Source: Pseudomonas sp. R4-35-07
Lineage (GTDB): Bacteria > Pseudomonadota > Gammaproteobacteria > Pseudomonadales > Pseudomonadaceae
NCBI RefSeq assembly: GCF_003852235.1
Contig: NZ_CP027732.1
Coordinates: 3,224,001-3,288,000 of the forward strand
Length of the DNA stretch: 64,000 bases
Direction: 5' to 3'
Part shown: positions 1-9,171 of the stretch, in pieces
How positions within the stretch are numbered: position 1 is the stretch's first letter
Layout of the letters: every line of letters starts with the position of its first letter
Position numbers and translations under genes: made by a program
The notes under the pieces: generated by a model
Told to the model about the DNA's origin: nothing
Database searches by the model: none
Seen by the model: the letters and a program-made list of their open reading frames with translations, nothing else

Positions 1-575
1 TGTTCGTGCAGCCGTTCATTGGCTTTGTCAGCGACAAGATCGGCCGCAAGCCCTTCATCATCGCCGGCAGCATCGGTTTGCTGTTTTTGTCCATCCCGGC
101 GTTCATGCTGATTACCAGCGGCAAGACCGGGCTGATCTTCAGCGGCCTGCTGATTCTGGCAATTGTGCTTAACTTCTTTATCGGCGTGATGGCATCGACG
201 CTGCCGGCGATGTTCCCCACTCACCTGCGCTACAGCGCGCTGGCGAGTGCCTTCAACGTCTCGGTATTGATCGCCGGTATCACGCCAACGGCTGTGGCCT
301 GGCTGGTAGAAAGCACCAATGACTTGTACATGCCTGCTTACTACCTGATGGTATTCGCCGTGGTCGGTCTGGTCACGGGCCTGACCATGAAGGAAACTGC
401 CAATAAACCACTGCGTGGGGCGGCCCCGGCGGCCTCCGACATGGAAGAAGCCAAGGAACTGTTGCAGGAGCACCATGACAATATCGAGCAGAAGATCGAG
501 GACATCGATGCTGAGATTGCGGCGCTCCAGGCCAAGCGCGAAAACTTGGTGCAGCAGCACCCAAGGATCAATTAA
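1..575 (+). CDS. proP: ProP-type osmoprotectant/H+ symporter, C-terminal part (5' end outside window)
   Basis: The reading frame is open from the window edge, so the true start lies upstream. The visible part has the MFS loop motif GFVSDKIGRKP near its beginning, followed by several hydrophobic segments, and ends in a charged heptad-rich tail of about 60 residues with the run HDNIEQKIEDIDAEI. That tail matches the C-terminal coiled coil of ProP, which is linked to osmosensing in the E. coli protein and is absent from most other MFS metabolite:H+ symporters. Role by family: inner-membrane uptake of proline, glycine betaine and ectoine under osmotic stress. The tail makes the ProP assignment firm; substrate range is inferred. 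The next gene starts 51 bp downstream on the same strand. Confidence 0.9.
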   Translation, partial: FVQPFIGFVSDKIGRKPFIIAGSIGLLFLSIPAFMLITSGKTGLIFSGLLILAIVLNFFIGVMASTLPAMFPTHLRYSALASAFNVSVLIAGITPTAVAWLVESTNDLYMPAYYLMVFAVVGLVTGLTMKETANKPLRGAAPAASDMEEAKELLQEHHDNIEQKIEDIDAEIAALQAKRENLVQQHPRIN

Positions 576-626
576 GACCTGGCTGTGCGTGGTCGCTGCC
601 TGCGGCCACGCCTTTGGAGCGTTCAA

Positions 627-1133
627 ATGATTCCAAGCGTCACCTCTGCCCAATCGCTGCTGAGCGCCGACGAACGCGCGGCCATCGCAGAAATCGAAGC
701 GACCACCAACATCCTTAAACTGGTTACCCGCCTGACCGGCATGCGCTTCGCCGGCATCGCCAAATTCACCGACCTGGAATGGGTGGTCTGCTCGGCCTAC
801 GACCCCATGCAGATGGGCATCCATGTCGACGACGTGCTCGACCTGGAAACCACCCTGTGCAGTGAGTTCTGCGTCGATCCCCAAGCCTTGTTCGTCCCGC
901 AGATCAGCCTCGACGGCCGCTTTGCCGCACGCCCGGTGGTCAAGCAATTCGCCATCGAGAGCTATGCCGGCGCGCCGATTTTCCTGCCCGACGGGCGCCT
1001 GTTCGGCGCGCTGTGCGCGCTGGATTCGCGCGCCATGCTGTTCGACGACCCCAACCTGCCAGAAACCCTGAGCCTGTTCGCACGACTGATCGGGTGCATC
1101 TTTTACGCTAACTTGACTCCGTCAGATCAGTAA
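627..1133 (+). CDS. GAF domain-containing protein
   Basis: A 168-residue soluble protein. The ATG at 627 was chosen over upstream in-frame starts because a GGAG motif lies 7 bases before it. The layout (helical N-terminus, a central sheet with 'CSEFC', 'ESYAGAPIF' and 'LFGALCALD', then a C-terminal helix) is that of a lone GAF domain, a fold that binds small ligands or cofactors. No output domain (kinase, GGDEF, HTH) is attached, so it may act as a ligand-binding or fRMsr-like protein; the two cysteines in CSEFC are worth noting in that light, but methionine-sulfoxide reductase activity is only a guess. Its stop overlaps the convergent AraC gene by 26 bp. Confidence 0.75.
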   Translation: MIPSVTSAQSLLSADERAAIAEIEATTNILKLVTRLTGMRFAGIAKFTDLEWVVCSAYDPMQMGIHVDDVLDLETTLCSEFCVDPQALFVPQISLDGRFAARPVVKQFAIESYAGAPIFLPDGRLFGALCALDSRAMLFDDPNLPETLSLFARLIGCIFYANLTPSDQ

Positions 1134-2031
1134 CACCTGCCCTGCCCCGCAGCGCGGCCATGTCGCGCTTGGGCGGTACGCCGAACAGGCGGCTGTACTC
1201 ACGGCTGAACTGCGACGGGCTTTCATAACCGACTTTGAACGCGGCACTGGACACGTCCTGGTGCTCGTTCAACATCAAGCGCCTGGCCTCGTTCAAGCGC
1301 AGCCATTTCTGATACTGCAGCGGACTCATCGAAGTCAGTTGGCGGAAGTGATGGTGAAAGGTTGCCGCGCTCATTTGCACGCGTGCGGCCAATTCTTCCA
1401 CGCGCAGCGCGCTGTCGAAATTCAATTTCAGCCAATCGATGGCCTTGGCGATCCGATACCCCTGCCCGTCCACTGAACAGATCTGGCGCAGTCGGCCGGC
1501 CTGGTCGCTCTTCAATAACCGGTAATGAATCTCGCGCTGGATCAACGGCGCCAGCACCGGGATTGCGTCAGGTTCATCCAGCAATGCCACCAAGCGCGCG
1601 AATGCTGCCAGCATGCCGTCCGTCACCCGGCCGATGCCAACCCCTTTCATCATCGCGCGCTCACGGGTTGGCGGCAGGCCGCCCTGGGCGATCAGCTCGG
1701 CGAGCATGCGCAGATCCAGCTTGAACATCAGCCCCAGGCACGGTTGCTCGGGGCTGGCGACCAGCACTTCGGAGTTGGCCGGAATATCCAGCGAGGTCAC
1801 TAGAAATCGCGATGTGTCGTAGGGATAGCCCTCACCGCCGACCCACAACCGCTTCTCTCCCTGTACCACCAGCACGATGCTCGGTTCGACCATGCATACC
1901 ACCGGCGCGGCCGGTTGTTCACGCCGATAGAACCCCAGGCCCGGGATCGGCATGGGGTAGTCGCCGGGCGCCGGGATGCGCGAGCCGATGGCCTGGATCA
2001 GCGCGTCCAGCGGCGATTGATGGATCGTCAT
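1108..2031 (-). CDS. AraC-family transcriptional regulator (AraC_N type)
   Basis: 307 residues from the ATG at 2031, which has a GGAAGGG ribosome site just upstream; a longer in-frame start at 2103 lacks one. The first ~180 residues are the cupin-like AraC_N ligand domain (PSIVLVVQGEKRLWVGG region) and the last ~100 residues carry the two helix-turn-helix motifs, including the second-HTH signature FKVGYESPSQFSREYSRLFG. It lies divergently from a hydrolase and efflux gene pair, with about 170 bp between the starts, and is the natural candidate to control that pair in response to a small molecule. Regulators of this subfamily often accompany oxidoreductase or hydrolase genes; the ligand cannot be told from sequence. 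Confidence 0.85.
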   Translation of the reverse strand: MTIHQSPLDALIQAIGSRIPAPGDYPMPIPGLGFYRREQPAAPVVCMVEPSIVLVVQGEKRLWVGGEGYPYDTSRFLVTSLDIPANSEVLVASPEQPCLGLMFKLDLRMLAELIAQGGLPPTRERAMMKGVGIGRVTDGMLAAFARLVALLDEPDAIPVLAPLIQREIHYRLLKSDQAGRLRQICSVDGQGYRIAKAIDWLKLNFDSALRVEELAARVQMSAATFHHHFRQLTSMSPLQYQKWLRLNEARRLMLNEHQDVSSAAFKVGYESPSQFSREYSRLFGVPPKRDMAALRGRAGVTDLTESS

Positions 2032-2205
2032 AGGGCCCTTCCACTGCTTCACTGAATGTGTTGGCAGGACTTTACCCGCGCCAGCCCCAGGCGTCGCCGC
2101 CAAAGCGTGAAACTCAGAGGATCAGGCAAGTAATCCACTCAAATGCACTACAGAAGCCCGGCCGCCATCGGGAAAATGCTCGGACACTTCGCAAGGAACA
2201 TCCCT

Positions 2206-3228
2206 ATGAAACGCCTCTTGCTCGCGCTGGGTTTGCTGGTGACCTCCCTTTCTTCATTAGGAGCCGACATGTCCAAAGGTGCTGATAATTTCTACACAAG
2301 CGACACGGTGACGGCTGAGAACGTAACCTTCAACAATCAGTACGGCATGCCGGTCGCGGGCACGCTGTTCATGCCGAAAAAGCTGGCCGCAGGTGCCAGA
2401 AACGCGGCCATTGTGGTCGGTCACCCCATGGGCGCCGTCAGGCAACAAAGCGCCAACCTCTATGCCACTAAAATGGCCGAACAGGGCTTCGTCACGCTGT
2501 CCCTGGACCTGTCGTTCTGGGGCGAAAGCGCCGGCACGCCGCGCAACGCGGTGCTGCCCGACCTCTATACCGAAGACTTCAGCGCCGCCGTGGACTTCCT
2601 CGGCACCCGCCCCCAGGTCGATCGTGAACGCATCGGTGCTATCGGCGTGTGTGGCAGCGGCAGCTTCGTGATCAGCGCGGCGAAGATCGATCCGCGCATC
2701 AAGGCGATAGCGACCGTCAGCATGTACGACATGGGCGCCGCCAACCGCAACGGCCTCAAGCACGGCGTGACGCTGCAACAGCGCCAGCAGGTGTTGCGCC
2801 AGGCGGCCAACCAGCGCTATGTCGAGTTCCAGGGCGGCGAGACCGTCTACACCGGCGGCACGCCGCAGACCCTCACCGGCGACGCGGTGGGCGATGAGTT
2901 CTACGATTTCTACCGCACCCCGCGCGGCGAAGTCACCCCGCCAGGCGCCTCCAAGCTGACCACCACCCGGCCGACGTTGACCAGCAACGTGAAGTTCATG
3001 AACTTCTACCCGTTCAACGACATCGAGACGATCTCCCCACGCCCGCTGCTGCTGATTGCCGGGGCCGACGCGCACTCCCGTGAGTTCAGCGAAGACGCCT
3101 TCCAGCGCGCCGCCGAGCCCAAGCAATTGCTGATCATCCCGAACGCGGGGCACGTCGATCTCTACGACCGGGTCGACCTGATCCCGTTCGCCAAACTCAC
3201 CACTTTCTTCCAGGGCTATTTGAAGTGA
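2206..3228 (+). CDS. Secreted alpha/beta hydrolase (YcjY/dienelactone-hydrolase-like)
   Basis: 340 residues from ATG 2206, preceded by AAGGAAC; an in-frame ATG at 2143 has no ribosome site. The N-terminus (MKRLLLALGLLVTSLSSLGA) looks like a Sec signal peptide, placing the enzyme in the periplasm. The core shows the oxyanion strand 'VVGHPMGAVR', the nucleophile elbow GVCGSG (Cys149 in place of the usual Ser), an acid strand LIAGADAHS and the catalytic His in NAGHVDLYD. A Cys nucleophile is typical of dienelactone hydrolases and the YcjY group. The substrate is unknown. The next gene's ATG overlaps its stop (TGATG), so hydrolase and efflux pump are translationally coupled and probably handle the same compound. 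Confidence 0.75.
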   Translation: MKRLLLALGLLVTSLSSLGADMSKGADNFYTSDTVTAENVTFNNQYGMPVAGTLFMPKKLAAGARNAAIVVGHPMGAVRQQSANLYATKMAEQGFVTLSLDLSFWGESAGTPRNAVLPDLYTEDFSAAVDFLGTRPQVDRERIGAIGVCGSGSFVISAAKIDPRIKAIATVSMYDMGAANRNGLKHGVTLQQRQQVLRQAANQRYVEFQGGETVYTGGTPQTLTGDAVGDEFYDFYRTPRGEVTPPGASKLTTTRPTLTSNVKFMNFYPFNDIETISPRPLLLIAGADAHSREFSEDAFQRAAEPKQLLIIPNAGHVDLYDRVDLIPFAKLTTFFQGYLK

Positions 3229-4415
3229 TGTCTGCTACATCCCAAACCCAACGCTGGGGCGCCGTGCTGGCGATGTCGCTGGCGGCGTTCGCGCTGGTCG
3301 CTTCCGAATTCATGCCGGTAAGCCTGCTGACACCCCTGGCCGCCGACCTGCACACCACCGAAGGCCAGGCCGGCCAGGGCATTTCGGTGTCCGGGGTGTT
3401 TGCCCTGCTCACCAGCCTGGTGATCGCCTCGATCGCCGCGCGGGTGGATCGCAAGCGCCTGCTGATGGCGCTGACACTGCTGATGATCGTCTCCGGCAGC
3501 GTGGTGGCGTTCGCCTCGAACTATCTGGTGTTCATGCTCGGTCGTGCATTGATCGGCGTGGCGATTGGCGGCTTCTGGTCACTGTCGGCGGCCACGGCGA
3601 TGCGCCTGGTGCCGCAGGCCCAGGTGCCGCGTGCCCTGGCCATCGTCAACGGCGGCAACGCACTGGCGACGGTGATTGCGGCGCCGCTGGGCAGCTTTCT
3701 CGGCGGCATCATCGGCTGGCGTGGCGCGTTTTTCTGTGTGGTACCTGTGGCCGTGATTGCACTGGTGTGGCTGCTGGTGAGCCTGCCTGCGCTGAAGAAC
3801 AACGCCGAGGCGAAAGCCGGCAATGTCCTGAGCCTGATGAAAAACCCCACCGTAGTCCTGGGGATGGTGGCCGTCAGCGTGTTCTTCATGGGCCAGTTCA
3901 TGCTGTTCACCTACCTGCGGCCGTTCCTGGAAAGCGTGACCCGGGTTGACGTCTCCACCCTGTCGTTGATGCTGCTGGTGCTCGGCCTGGCGGGCCTGGC
4001 CGGGACGTTCCTGATTGAACGCTTCCTGAAGCACCACTTGTACCCGACGCTGATTGCCATCCCGCTGATCATGGCAGGCATCGCCCTTGCACTGGTGGCG
4101 TTCGGCAGTTCCACCCTCATGACCAGCGTGTTGCTGGGCAGCTGGGGCCTGGTGGCGACCGCCGCGCCGGTGGGCTGGTGGACGTGGTTATCGAGAACCA
4201 CGCCTGACAACGCCGAGGCTGGCGGTGGCTTGATGGTCGCCATCATTCAATTGGCGATTGCCGCAGGCGCCACGGTCGGCGGCGTGGCGTTCGACCTGAG
4301 CGGTTACCAGGCGACCTTCGAACTGAGCGCGGCCTTGCTGGTGGTCGCCACCGTGCTGGCCTACCTGGCGTCACGCCGCCCGCGGCCTGCCCGCATTATC
4401 AGCAGCGTTAGCTGA
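3228..4415 (+). CDS. MFS efflux transporter, NepI-like
   Basis: 395 residues with about 12 hydrophobic segments. Start taken at ATG 3228, overlapping the hydrolase stop. Landmarks FMPVSLLTPLA near residue 30, GVAIGGFWSLSAATAMRLVP in TM4 and APLGSFLGGIIGWR in TM5 match, as I recall them, the E. coli purine-ribonucleoside exporter NepI and its DHA1 relatives. Family role: proton-driven export of small polar or nucleoside-like compounds across the inner membrane. Substrate here is inference. The 3' end overlaps the convergent AraC gene by 8 bp. It shares a transcript with the preceding hydrolase, and likely regulation by the divergent AraC protein at 1108-2031. Confidence 0.8.
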   Translation: MSATSQTQRWGAVLAMSLAAFALVASEFMPVSLLTPLAADLHTTEGQAGQGISVSGVFALLTSLVIASIAARVDRKRLLMALTLLMIVSGSVVAFASNYLVFMLGRALIGVAIGGFWSLSAATAMRLVPQAQVPRALAIVNGGNALATVIAAPLGSFLGGIIGWRGAFFCVVPVAVIALVWLLVSLPALKNNAEAKAGNVLSLMKNPTVVLGMVAVSVFFMGQFMLFTYLRPFLESVTRVDVSTLSLMLLVLGLAGLAGTFLIERFLKHHLYPTLIAIPLIMAGIALALVAFGSSTLMTSVLLGSWGLVATAAPVGWWTWLSRTTPDNAEAGGGLMVAIIQLAIAAGATVGGVAFDLSGYQATFELSAALLVVATVLAYLASRRPRPARIISSVS

Positions 4416-5247
4416 AAAACTGACTCGGCGTCTTGCCGAACTGTTTTTTGAACATGCTGGTAAAGGCGCTGGGGCTTTCGTAACCCAACTCAAGGGCCAC
4501 ATCGATAATTTTCTCGCCCACCGCGATGCGCTCCAGCGCCAACAGCAAACGGGCCTGTTGGCGCCACTGGCCGAAGGTCATGCCGGTTTCGCGGCGGAAC
4601 AGGCGTTGAATGGTTTTTTGATCCAGGTCCAGGCGCTGGCTCCAATCGGCGACGGTGGACGCATCGCCCGGGTCTTGCTGCAGCGTCAGGCAGATGTGAT
4701 TGATGCGCGGGTCGGCGGGCTGAGGAAGTGACAACGGCAGCGCGGGCAGGATAGCCAGCTCATCGAGGATCAGGCGCATGATCCTGGCGTCGCGCGAATC
4801 CTCGGCAAAGGGCGGTTTCAAGCTGACCGAAACTTTGATCAATTCACTCAGCAGCGGCGACACCGTCACCGTCTTCGGCTCGGTCGGCAGGTCCGGAAAG
4901 CTGTCCGGACGCACGAATACGCTGCGCATTTTCAAGGTGCCCACGCAACGCAGCGCATGCACCTGGCCACAGGGCATCCAGAACCCGCGATTGGGCGGCA
5001 CGGTCCACTGGTTCAGCGCCGAATACACCACCATCACGCCGCCAATAGCGTAGAGCAGTTGATGCTTGTTGTGGCTGTGCTCGGGAATCACCCAGTTTTC
5101 CGGGTAGTCAGTGGCCGAGCTGATGACGGCCCAATCGCCTTCATCGATCTCTTGCAGGAATTTGTCGAGGGATTTGATGATTTCGCCCTTTTTGCGATGA
5201 ATTACGCCCGAATTGCGCGAGACAGGCATTTGCGTCGACTCTAGCAT
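4408..5247 (-). CDS. AraC-family transcriptional regulator (cupin sensor, NimR/YeaM-like)
   Basis: 279 residues; the start at 5247 has GGGAG five bases upstream. The N-terminal cupin shows the metal-type histidines in PEHSHNKHQLLYA and the phrase GFWMPCGQVHALRC, typical of the AraC_binding (PF02311-like) sensors of the NimR/YeaM/RipA group. The C-terminus has the two HTH motifs, with ALELGYESPSAFTSMFKKQFG. Group members usually repress or activate a neighbouring MFS pump; here pumps lie on both sides, the NepI-like gene converging on its 3' end and the Fsr-like gene diverging from its 5' end with only about 80 bp between starts. The divergent fsr-like gene is the more likely target. Confidence 0.85.
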   Translation of the reverse strand: MLESTQMPVSRNSGVIHRKKGEIIKSLDKFLQEIDEGDWAVISSATDYPENWVIPEHSHNKHQLLYAIGGVMVVYSALNQWTVPPNRGFWMPCGQVHALRCVGTLKMRSVFVRPDSFPDLPTEPKTVTVSPLLSELIKVSVSLKPPFAEDSRDARIMRLILDELAILPALPLSLPQPADPRINHICLTLQQDPGDASTVADWSQRLDLDQKTIQRLFRRETGMTFGQWRQQARLLLALERIAVGEKIIDVALELGYESPSAFTSMFKKQFGKTPSQFFS

Positions 5248-5326
5248 GGCTCCCGAAATAATTAGAAATGGGCCGCCCGCTCAAGTAGTGTCGGCCCCTG
5301 TTCGCTGCCTTGTATGGAATGCCTGC

Positions 5327-6538
5327 ATGTCGACCCTCACCGCGACACCCGCCGCTGCCACCGCGACGCCTCAGGTCAGCCCTTTGGTCATGCGCGTGCT
5401 CGGCGCCTGCGCCCTGGCGCATCTGATCAACGACCTGATCCAGGCCGTGCTGCCGTCGATCTACCCAATGCTCAAGGCCAACTACGGCCTGACGTTTACC
5501 CAGGTCGGCCTGATCACCCTGACCTTCCAACTCACCGCATCGCTGCTGCAACCCTGGATCGGCTACCACACCGACCGTCATCCCAAGCCCTGGCTGCTGC
5601 CGGCGGGCATGGTCTGCACCTTGATCGGTATTCTGATGCTGGCGTTTGTCGGCAGCTTCCCGCTGATTTTGCTGGCGGCGGCGCTGGTCGGTGTCGGTTC
5701 GTCAACGTTCCACCCGGAAACGTCCCGCGTGGCACGCCTGGCCTCCGGCGGCCGCTATGGCCTGGCGCAATCGACGTTCCAGGTCGGCGGCAACACCGGC
5801 AGCGCCTTCGGCCCACTGCTGGCGGCGGCCATCATCATTCCCTACGGCCAGAGCCATATCGCCTGGTTCGGCCTGTTCGCGGTGTTCGCGATCCTGGTGC
5901 TGTACGGCTTGAGCCGCTGGTACCGCCACCACCTCAACCTGTTCAAGCTCAAGCAAGGCGGCAAACCGACCCATGGCCTGTCCAAAGGCCGGGTGACCTT
6001 TGCCCTAGTGGTGCTGGCACTGCTGGTGTTCTCCAAATATTGGTACATGACCAGCCTGACCAGCTACTTCACGTTCTACTTGATCGAAAAATTCCAGCTG
6101 TCGGTCGCCAACTCCCAAATGTACCTGTTCCTGTTCCTCGGCGCGGTGGCCGTGGGCACCTTCGCCGGCGGGCCGATCGGCGACAAGATCGGGCGCAAGA
6201 CAGTCATCTGGTTTTCGATTCTTGGCGCCGCACCGTTCACCCTCGCCCTGCCCTATGTCGACCTGTTCTGGACTGCCGTACTCAGCGTGGTCATTGGTTT
6301 CATCATCGCCTCGGCGTTCTCGGCCATCGTGGTGTTCGCCCAGGAACTGGTGCCGGGCAATGTCGGTATGATCGCCGGGATCTTCTTCGGCCTGATGTTC
6401 GGCTTCAGCGGGATCGGCGCAGCACTGCTGGGCTTGCTCGCCGATAGCCACGGTATCGAATACGTCTACAAGCTCTGTTCGTTCCTGCCGTTGGCGGGCG
6501 TCCTGACGATATTGTTGCCGTCGACCAAAGGCGTGTGA
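5327..6538 (+). CDS. fsr: MFS efflux pump, fosmidomycin-resistance (Fsr) family
   Basis: 403 residues from ATG 5327; longer in-frame starts would run into the divergent AraC gene. It has 12 predicted membrane segments, an N-terminal HLINDLIQAVLPSIYPML motif and the TM4-TM5 phrase STFHPETSRVARLASGGRYG, which are hallmarks of the Fsr subgroup, as well as the MFS loop GDKIGRKTV between the halves. Fsr exports fosmidomycin and related phosphonate or drug-like compounds by proton antiport. The name is by family; natural substrate unknown. Divergent from an AraC regulator; a REPIN follows 34 bp after the stop. Confidence 0.85.
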   Translation: MSTLTATPAAATATPQVSPLVMRVLGACALAHLINDLIQAVLPSIYPMLKANYGLTFTQVGLITLTFQLTASLLQPWIGYHTDRHPKPWLLPAGMVCTLIGILMLAFVGSFPLILLAAALVGVGSSTFHPETSRVARLASGGRYGLAQSTFQVGGNTGSAFGPLLAAAIIIPYGQSHIAWFGLFAVFAILVLYGLSRWYRHHLNLFKLKQGGKPTHGLSKGRVTFALVVLALLVFSKYWYMTSLTSYFTFYLIEKFQLSVANSQMYLFLFLGAVAVGTFAGGPIGDKIGRKTVIWFSILGAAPFTLALPYVDLFWTAVLSVVIGFIIASAFSAIVVFAQELVPGNVGMIAGIFFGLMFGFSGIGAALLGLLADSHGIEYVYKLCSFLPLAGVLTILLPSTKGV

Positions 6539-6571
6539 GCCTGCCGCTGTCCAGGCGGGAGACGCTTAAAC

Positions 6572-6664
6572 AATGTGGGAGGGGGCTTGCCCCCGATGGC
6601 GGTATGTCAGTTATAGAGGATGTGACTGAACCACCGCCATCGGGGGCAAGCCCCCTCCCACATT
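6572..6664. repeat. REPIN (paired inverted REP elements)
   Basis: Two REP sequences of the AATGTGGGAGGGGGCTTGC type face each other around a ~35-bp spacer, so the block can fold into one long hairpin. It lies between two convergent genes (fsr-like and DUF2834), the usual place for these elements, which are mobilised in trans by RAYT transposases. No RAYT gene is in the window. Confidence 0.9.
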
Positions 6665-6676
6665 GGTATTTTGTCG

Positions 6677-6985
6677 TCAGGTGCGTCGCGTAAAACCATT
6701 GACGACGATATACAGCAGCGGCCCTATCGACACGAATACCGCCGTCAGCAGGAAATAGGGAATCAACGACGCCACAGAGCGCCCCCGTCCCCGCGCATCC
6801 CGGTACATCCACACACATGCCAGTATCGCCATCAGGTACAGGTCAATCACCACCTGCGCCGTATCTGGCCGCGACAACAATTGCTGCCCAAACGCAATGA
6901 GCGATTGCTCGGCCGTTAACATGGTCGCCACGGTGTACAACGAAAACCCGAGCAAACCGGCCAGGGCGATATAGGGTCTGGGCAT
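6677..6985 (-). CDS. DUF2834 small membrane protein
   Basis: 102 residues from ATG 6985, which is preceded by a strong AAGGAGG ribosome site; the in-frame start at 7006 is not. Three hydrophobic stretches are visible: an N-terminal one, a central one containing IDLYLMAILACVWMYRDAR, and a C-terminal one ending in a basic tail. Size, order and the DLYLMA...W.YRDARxRG phrase fit DUF2834, an uncharacterised inner-membrane family. No function can be given. It stands alone, divergent from the amidase gene with 124 bp between starts. Confidence 0.75.
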   Translation of the reverse strand: MPRPYIALAGLLGFSLYTVATMLTAEQSLIAFGQQLLSRPDTAQVVIDLYLMAILACVWMYRDARGRGRSVASLIPYFLLTAVFVSIGPLLYIVVNGFTRRT

Positions 6986-7109
6986 GTTCTCCTCCTTGGA
7001 GTGCAATGTGAATCATCAGGCTGCTTACCTTAGCAGTAAGCTGGCACTGAGAAATATCTGTACGTAGACTGCCGCCATACCTCCACTTGAAGGCGGCGAA
7101 AAAAACCTG

Positions 7110-8816
7110 ATGCAAGTTACCGAAGTCTCCATTGCCCAATTGCGCGCTGCGCTTGAATCCGGCCAGACCAGCGCCGTTGAACTGGTGCAGGCCTACCTGG
7201 CGCGGATCGACGCCTATGACGGCCCGCAGACCGCCACCGCGCTGAACGCCGTGGTGGTGCACAACCCCGAGGCCTTGCAGGAAGCCGAGGCGTCCGATGC
7301 ACGCCGGGCAAAAGGCCAGACGCTGGGGCCGCTGGATGGCATTCCCTATACGGCCAAGGACAGTTACCTGGTCAAGGGTCTCACCGCCGCGTCCGGCAGC
7401 CCGGCGTTCGCCAAGCTGGTCGCCCAGCGTGATGCCTTCACCATCGAGCGTTTGCGCGCTGGCGGGGCCATCTGCCTGGGCAAGACCAATATGCCGCCCA
7501 TGGCCAACGGCGGCATGCAGCGCGGCGTCTATGGCCGCGCCGAAAGCCCGTATAACGCCGATTACCTCACCGCACCGTTCGCCTCGGGTTCGTCCAACGG
7601 CGCCGGCACGGCCACGGCGGCAAGTTTCGCCGCGTTTGGCCTGGCCGAAGAAACCTGGTCGAGCGGACGCGGCCCGGCCTCCAACAACGGCTTGTGTGCG
7701 TACACGCCGTCGCGTGGGGTGATTTCGGTACGCGGCAACTGGCCGCTGACCCCGACCATGGACGTGGTGGTGCCCTATGCGCGCACCATGGCCGACCTGC
7801 TGGAAGTGCTTGACGTGGTGGTCGCCGAAGACCCGCACACCCGTGGCGACCTGTGGCGCCTGCAACCCTGGGTGCCGATCCCCAGCGTCAGTTCGGTGCG
7901 CCCGGCGTCTTACGCCGAACTGGCGGTGGGCAGCGCGGCCCTGGCCGGCAAACGCTTCGGTGTGCCGCGCATGTACATCAACGCCGACCCTGAGGCCGGC
8001 ACCAGCGAAAAACCCGGAATCGGCGGCCCGACCGGGCAGAAAATCCACACCCGCGCCTCGGTGATCGAGCTGTGGCAAGCCGCACGCCACGCCCTGGAAG
8101 CCGCAGGCGCCGAAGTCATCGAAGTGGATTTCCCACTGGTGTCCAATTGCGAAGGCGACCGCCCCGGCGCGCCCACGGTGTTCAACCGTGGCCTGGTGTC
8201 CCGGCAATTCCTCCACGATGAACTGTGGGAATTGTCGGCCTGGGCGTTCGATGACTTTTTGCGTGCCAACGGCGACCCGGCGTTGAACCGCCTGGCAGAT
8301 GTGGATGGGCCGAAGATCTTTCCCCACGACCCCGGCACCCTGCCCAACCGCGAAGACGACCTGGCCGCCGGCATGGACGAATACGTGCGCATGGCCCAGC
8401 GCGGCATCACGCCATGGAACGAGATCAGCAGCTTGCCCGACGGCTTGCGCGGCCTCGAGCAAACCCGCCGGCTGGACCTGGAAGACTGGATGGACCGCCT
8501 GGGGCTCGACGCGGTGCTGTTCCCCACCGTGGCCGACGTTGGCCCGGCCGATGCCGATGTCAACGAAGCCTCCGCCGATATCGCCTGGAGCAATGGCGTG
8601 TGGGTGGCCAACGGCAACCTCGCCATTCGCCACCTTGGCGTGCCCACGGTCACCGTGCCGATGGGCGTGATGGCCGATATCGGCATGCCGGTCGGGCTGA
8701 CATTTGCCGGGCGGGCGTATGACGATTCGGCGCTGTTGCGCTTTGCGTCAGCGTACGAAGCCACCGGCAGCAAACGCATGATTCCACCGCGTACACCGCC
8801 GTTGTCAGCCGGCTGA
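7110..8816 (+). CDS. Amidase signature (AS) family enzyme
   Basis: 568 residues with the full Ser-cisSer-Lys catalytic set: Lys83 in YTAKDSY, the cis-serine at 161/162 in SGSSNGAG, and nucleophile Ser185 in SSGRGPAS. The family hydrolyses carboxamides; GatA is one member, but GatB/GatC partners are absent and the glycine-rich loop differs (WSSG instead of TGGS), so this is a stand-alone amidase, perhaps closer to plant-type or allophanate-type enzymes. No signal peptide is visible, so it should be cytoplasmic. The 568-residue length is longer than a minimal ~470-residue amidase because of an extended C-terminal half. A small inverted repeat (GCTTAC...GTAAGC, about 7022-7041) lies upstream and could be an operator. 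Confidence 0.85.
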   Translation: MQVTEVSIAQLRAALESGQTSAVELVQAYLARIDAYDGPQTATALNAVVVHNPEALQEAEASDARRAKGQTLGPLDGIPYTAKDSYLVKGLTAASGSPAFAKLVAQRDAFTIERLRAGGAICLGKTNMPPMANGGMQRGVYGRAESPYNADYLTAPFASGSSNGAGTATAASFAAFGLAEETWSSGRGPASNNGLCAYTPSRGVISVRGNWPLTPTMDVVVPYARTMADLLEVLDVVVAEDPHTRGDLWRLQPWVPIPSVSSVRPASYAELAVGSAALAGKRFGVPRMYINADPEAGTSEKPGIGGPTGQKIHTRASVIELWQAARHALEAAGAEVIEVDFPLVSNCEGDRPGAPTVFNRGLVSRQFLHDELWELSAWAFDDFLRANGDPALNRLADVDGPKIFPHDPGTLPNREDDLAAGMDEYVRMAQRGITPWNEISSLPDGLRGLEQTRRLDLEDWMDRLGLDAVLFPTVADVGPADADVNEASADIAWSNGVWVANGNLAIRHLGVPTVTVPMGVMADIGMPVGLTFAGRAYDDSALLRFASAYEATGSKRMIPPRTPPLSAG

Positions 8817-8825
8817 TTACCGACC

Positions 8826-9031
8826 CATGTGGGAGTGGGCTTGCCCTAATGCCGGTCAGTTAAGAAGTAGCAGGAGCGAGAACTAACTTGTGGCGAGGGA
8901 GCTTGCTCCCGCTGGGCGCGAAGCGGCCCCAAACAATGGGACTGCTGCGCAGTCCAGCGGGAGCAAGCTCCCTCGCCACAGGTTCGGTGTCGCCTTAACT
9001 GACTGGCATTAGGGCTTGCCCCCTCCCACAG
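8826..9031. repeat. Nested REPIN, copy 1
   Basis: The 355-bp gap between the amidase gene and the next one is mostly this composite. An inner inverted pair (TGTGGCGAGGGAGCTTGCTC ... and its complement, about 8890-8982) sits inside an outer pair of a different REP class (GTGGGAGTGGGCTTGCCC ... GGGCTTGCCCCCTCCCACA) plus TCAGTTAAG/CTTAACTGA arms. A near-identical block occurs at 16985-17194. The remaining 140 bp up to 9171 show no further structure that I can support. Confidence 0.85.
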
Positions 9032-9171
9032 GTTCAGCCGAGTTCCACGTCGGTAGATAAGTAATTTCAAAATATTTCAAGAACCCCCTTTCCTTCCCCT
9101 GCCGATTTATTGCATGGTTGTACGACGACAGACCTCATCATGTCGATCCCCAACAACAATAAGGACTCCCC

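Noticed and set aside
6843..8633. 596-residue minus-strand frame opposite the amidase
   Set aside because: Amidase catalytic motifs are on the plus strand; the antisense frame has shadow composition and no start context.
7110..8816. GatA (Glu-tRNA amidotransferase subunit A)
   Set aside because: No GatB/GatC neighbours, a divergent nucleophile loop (WSSG) and a length above GatA; general amidase is safer.
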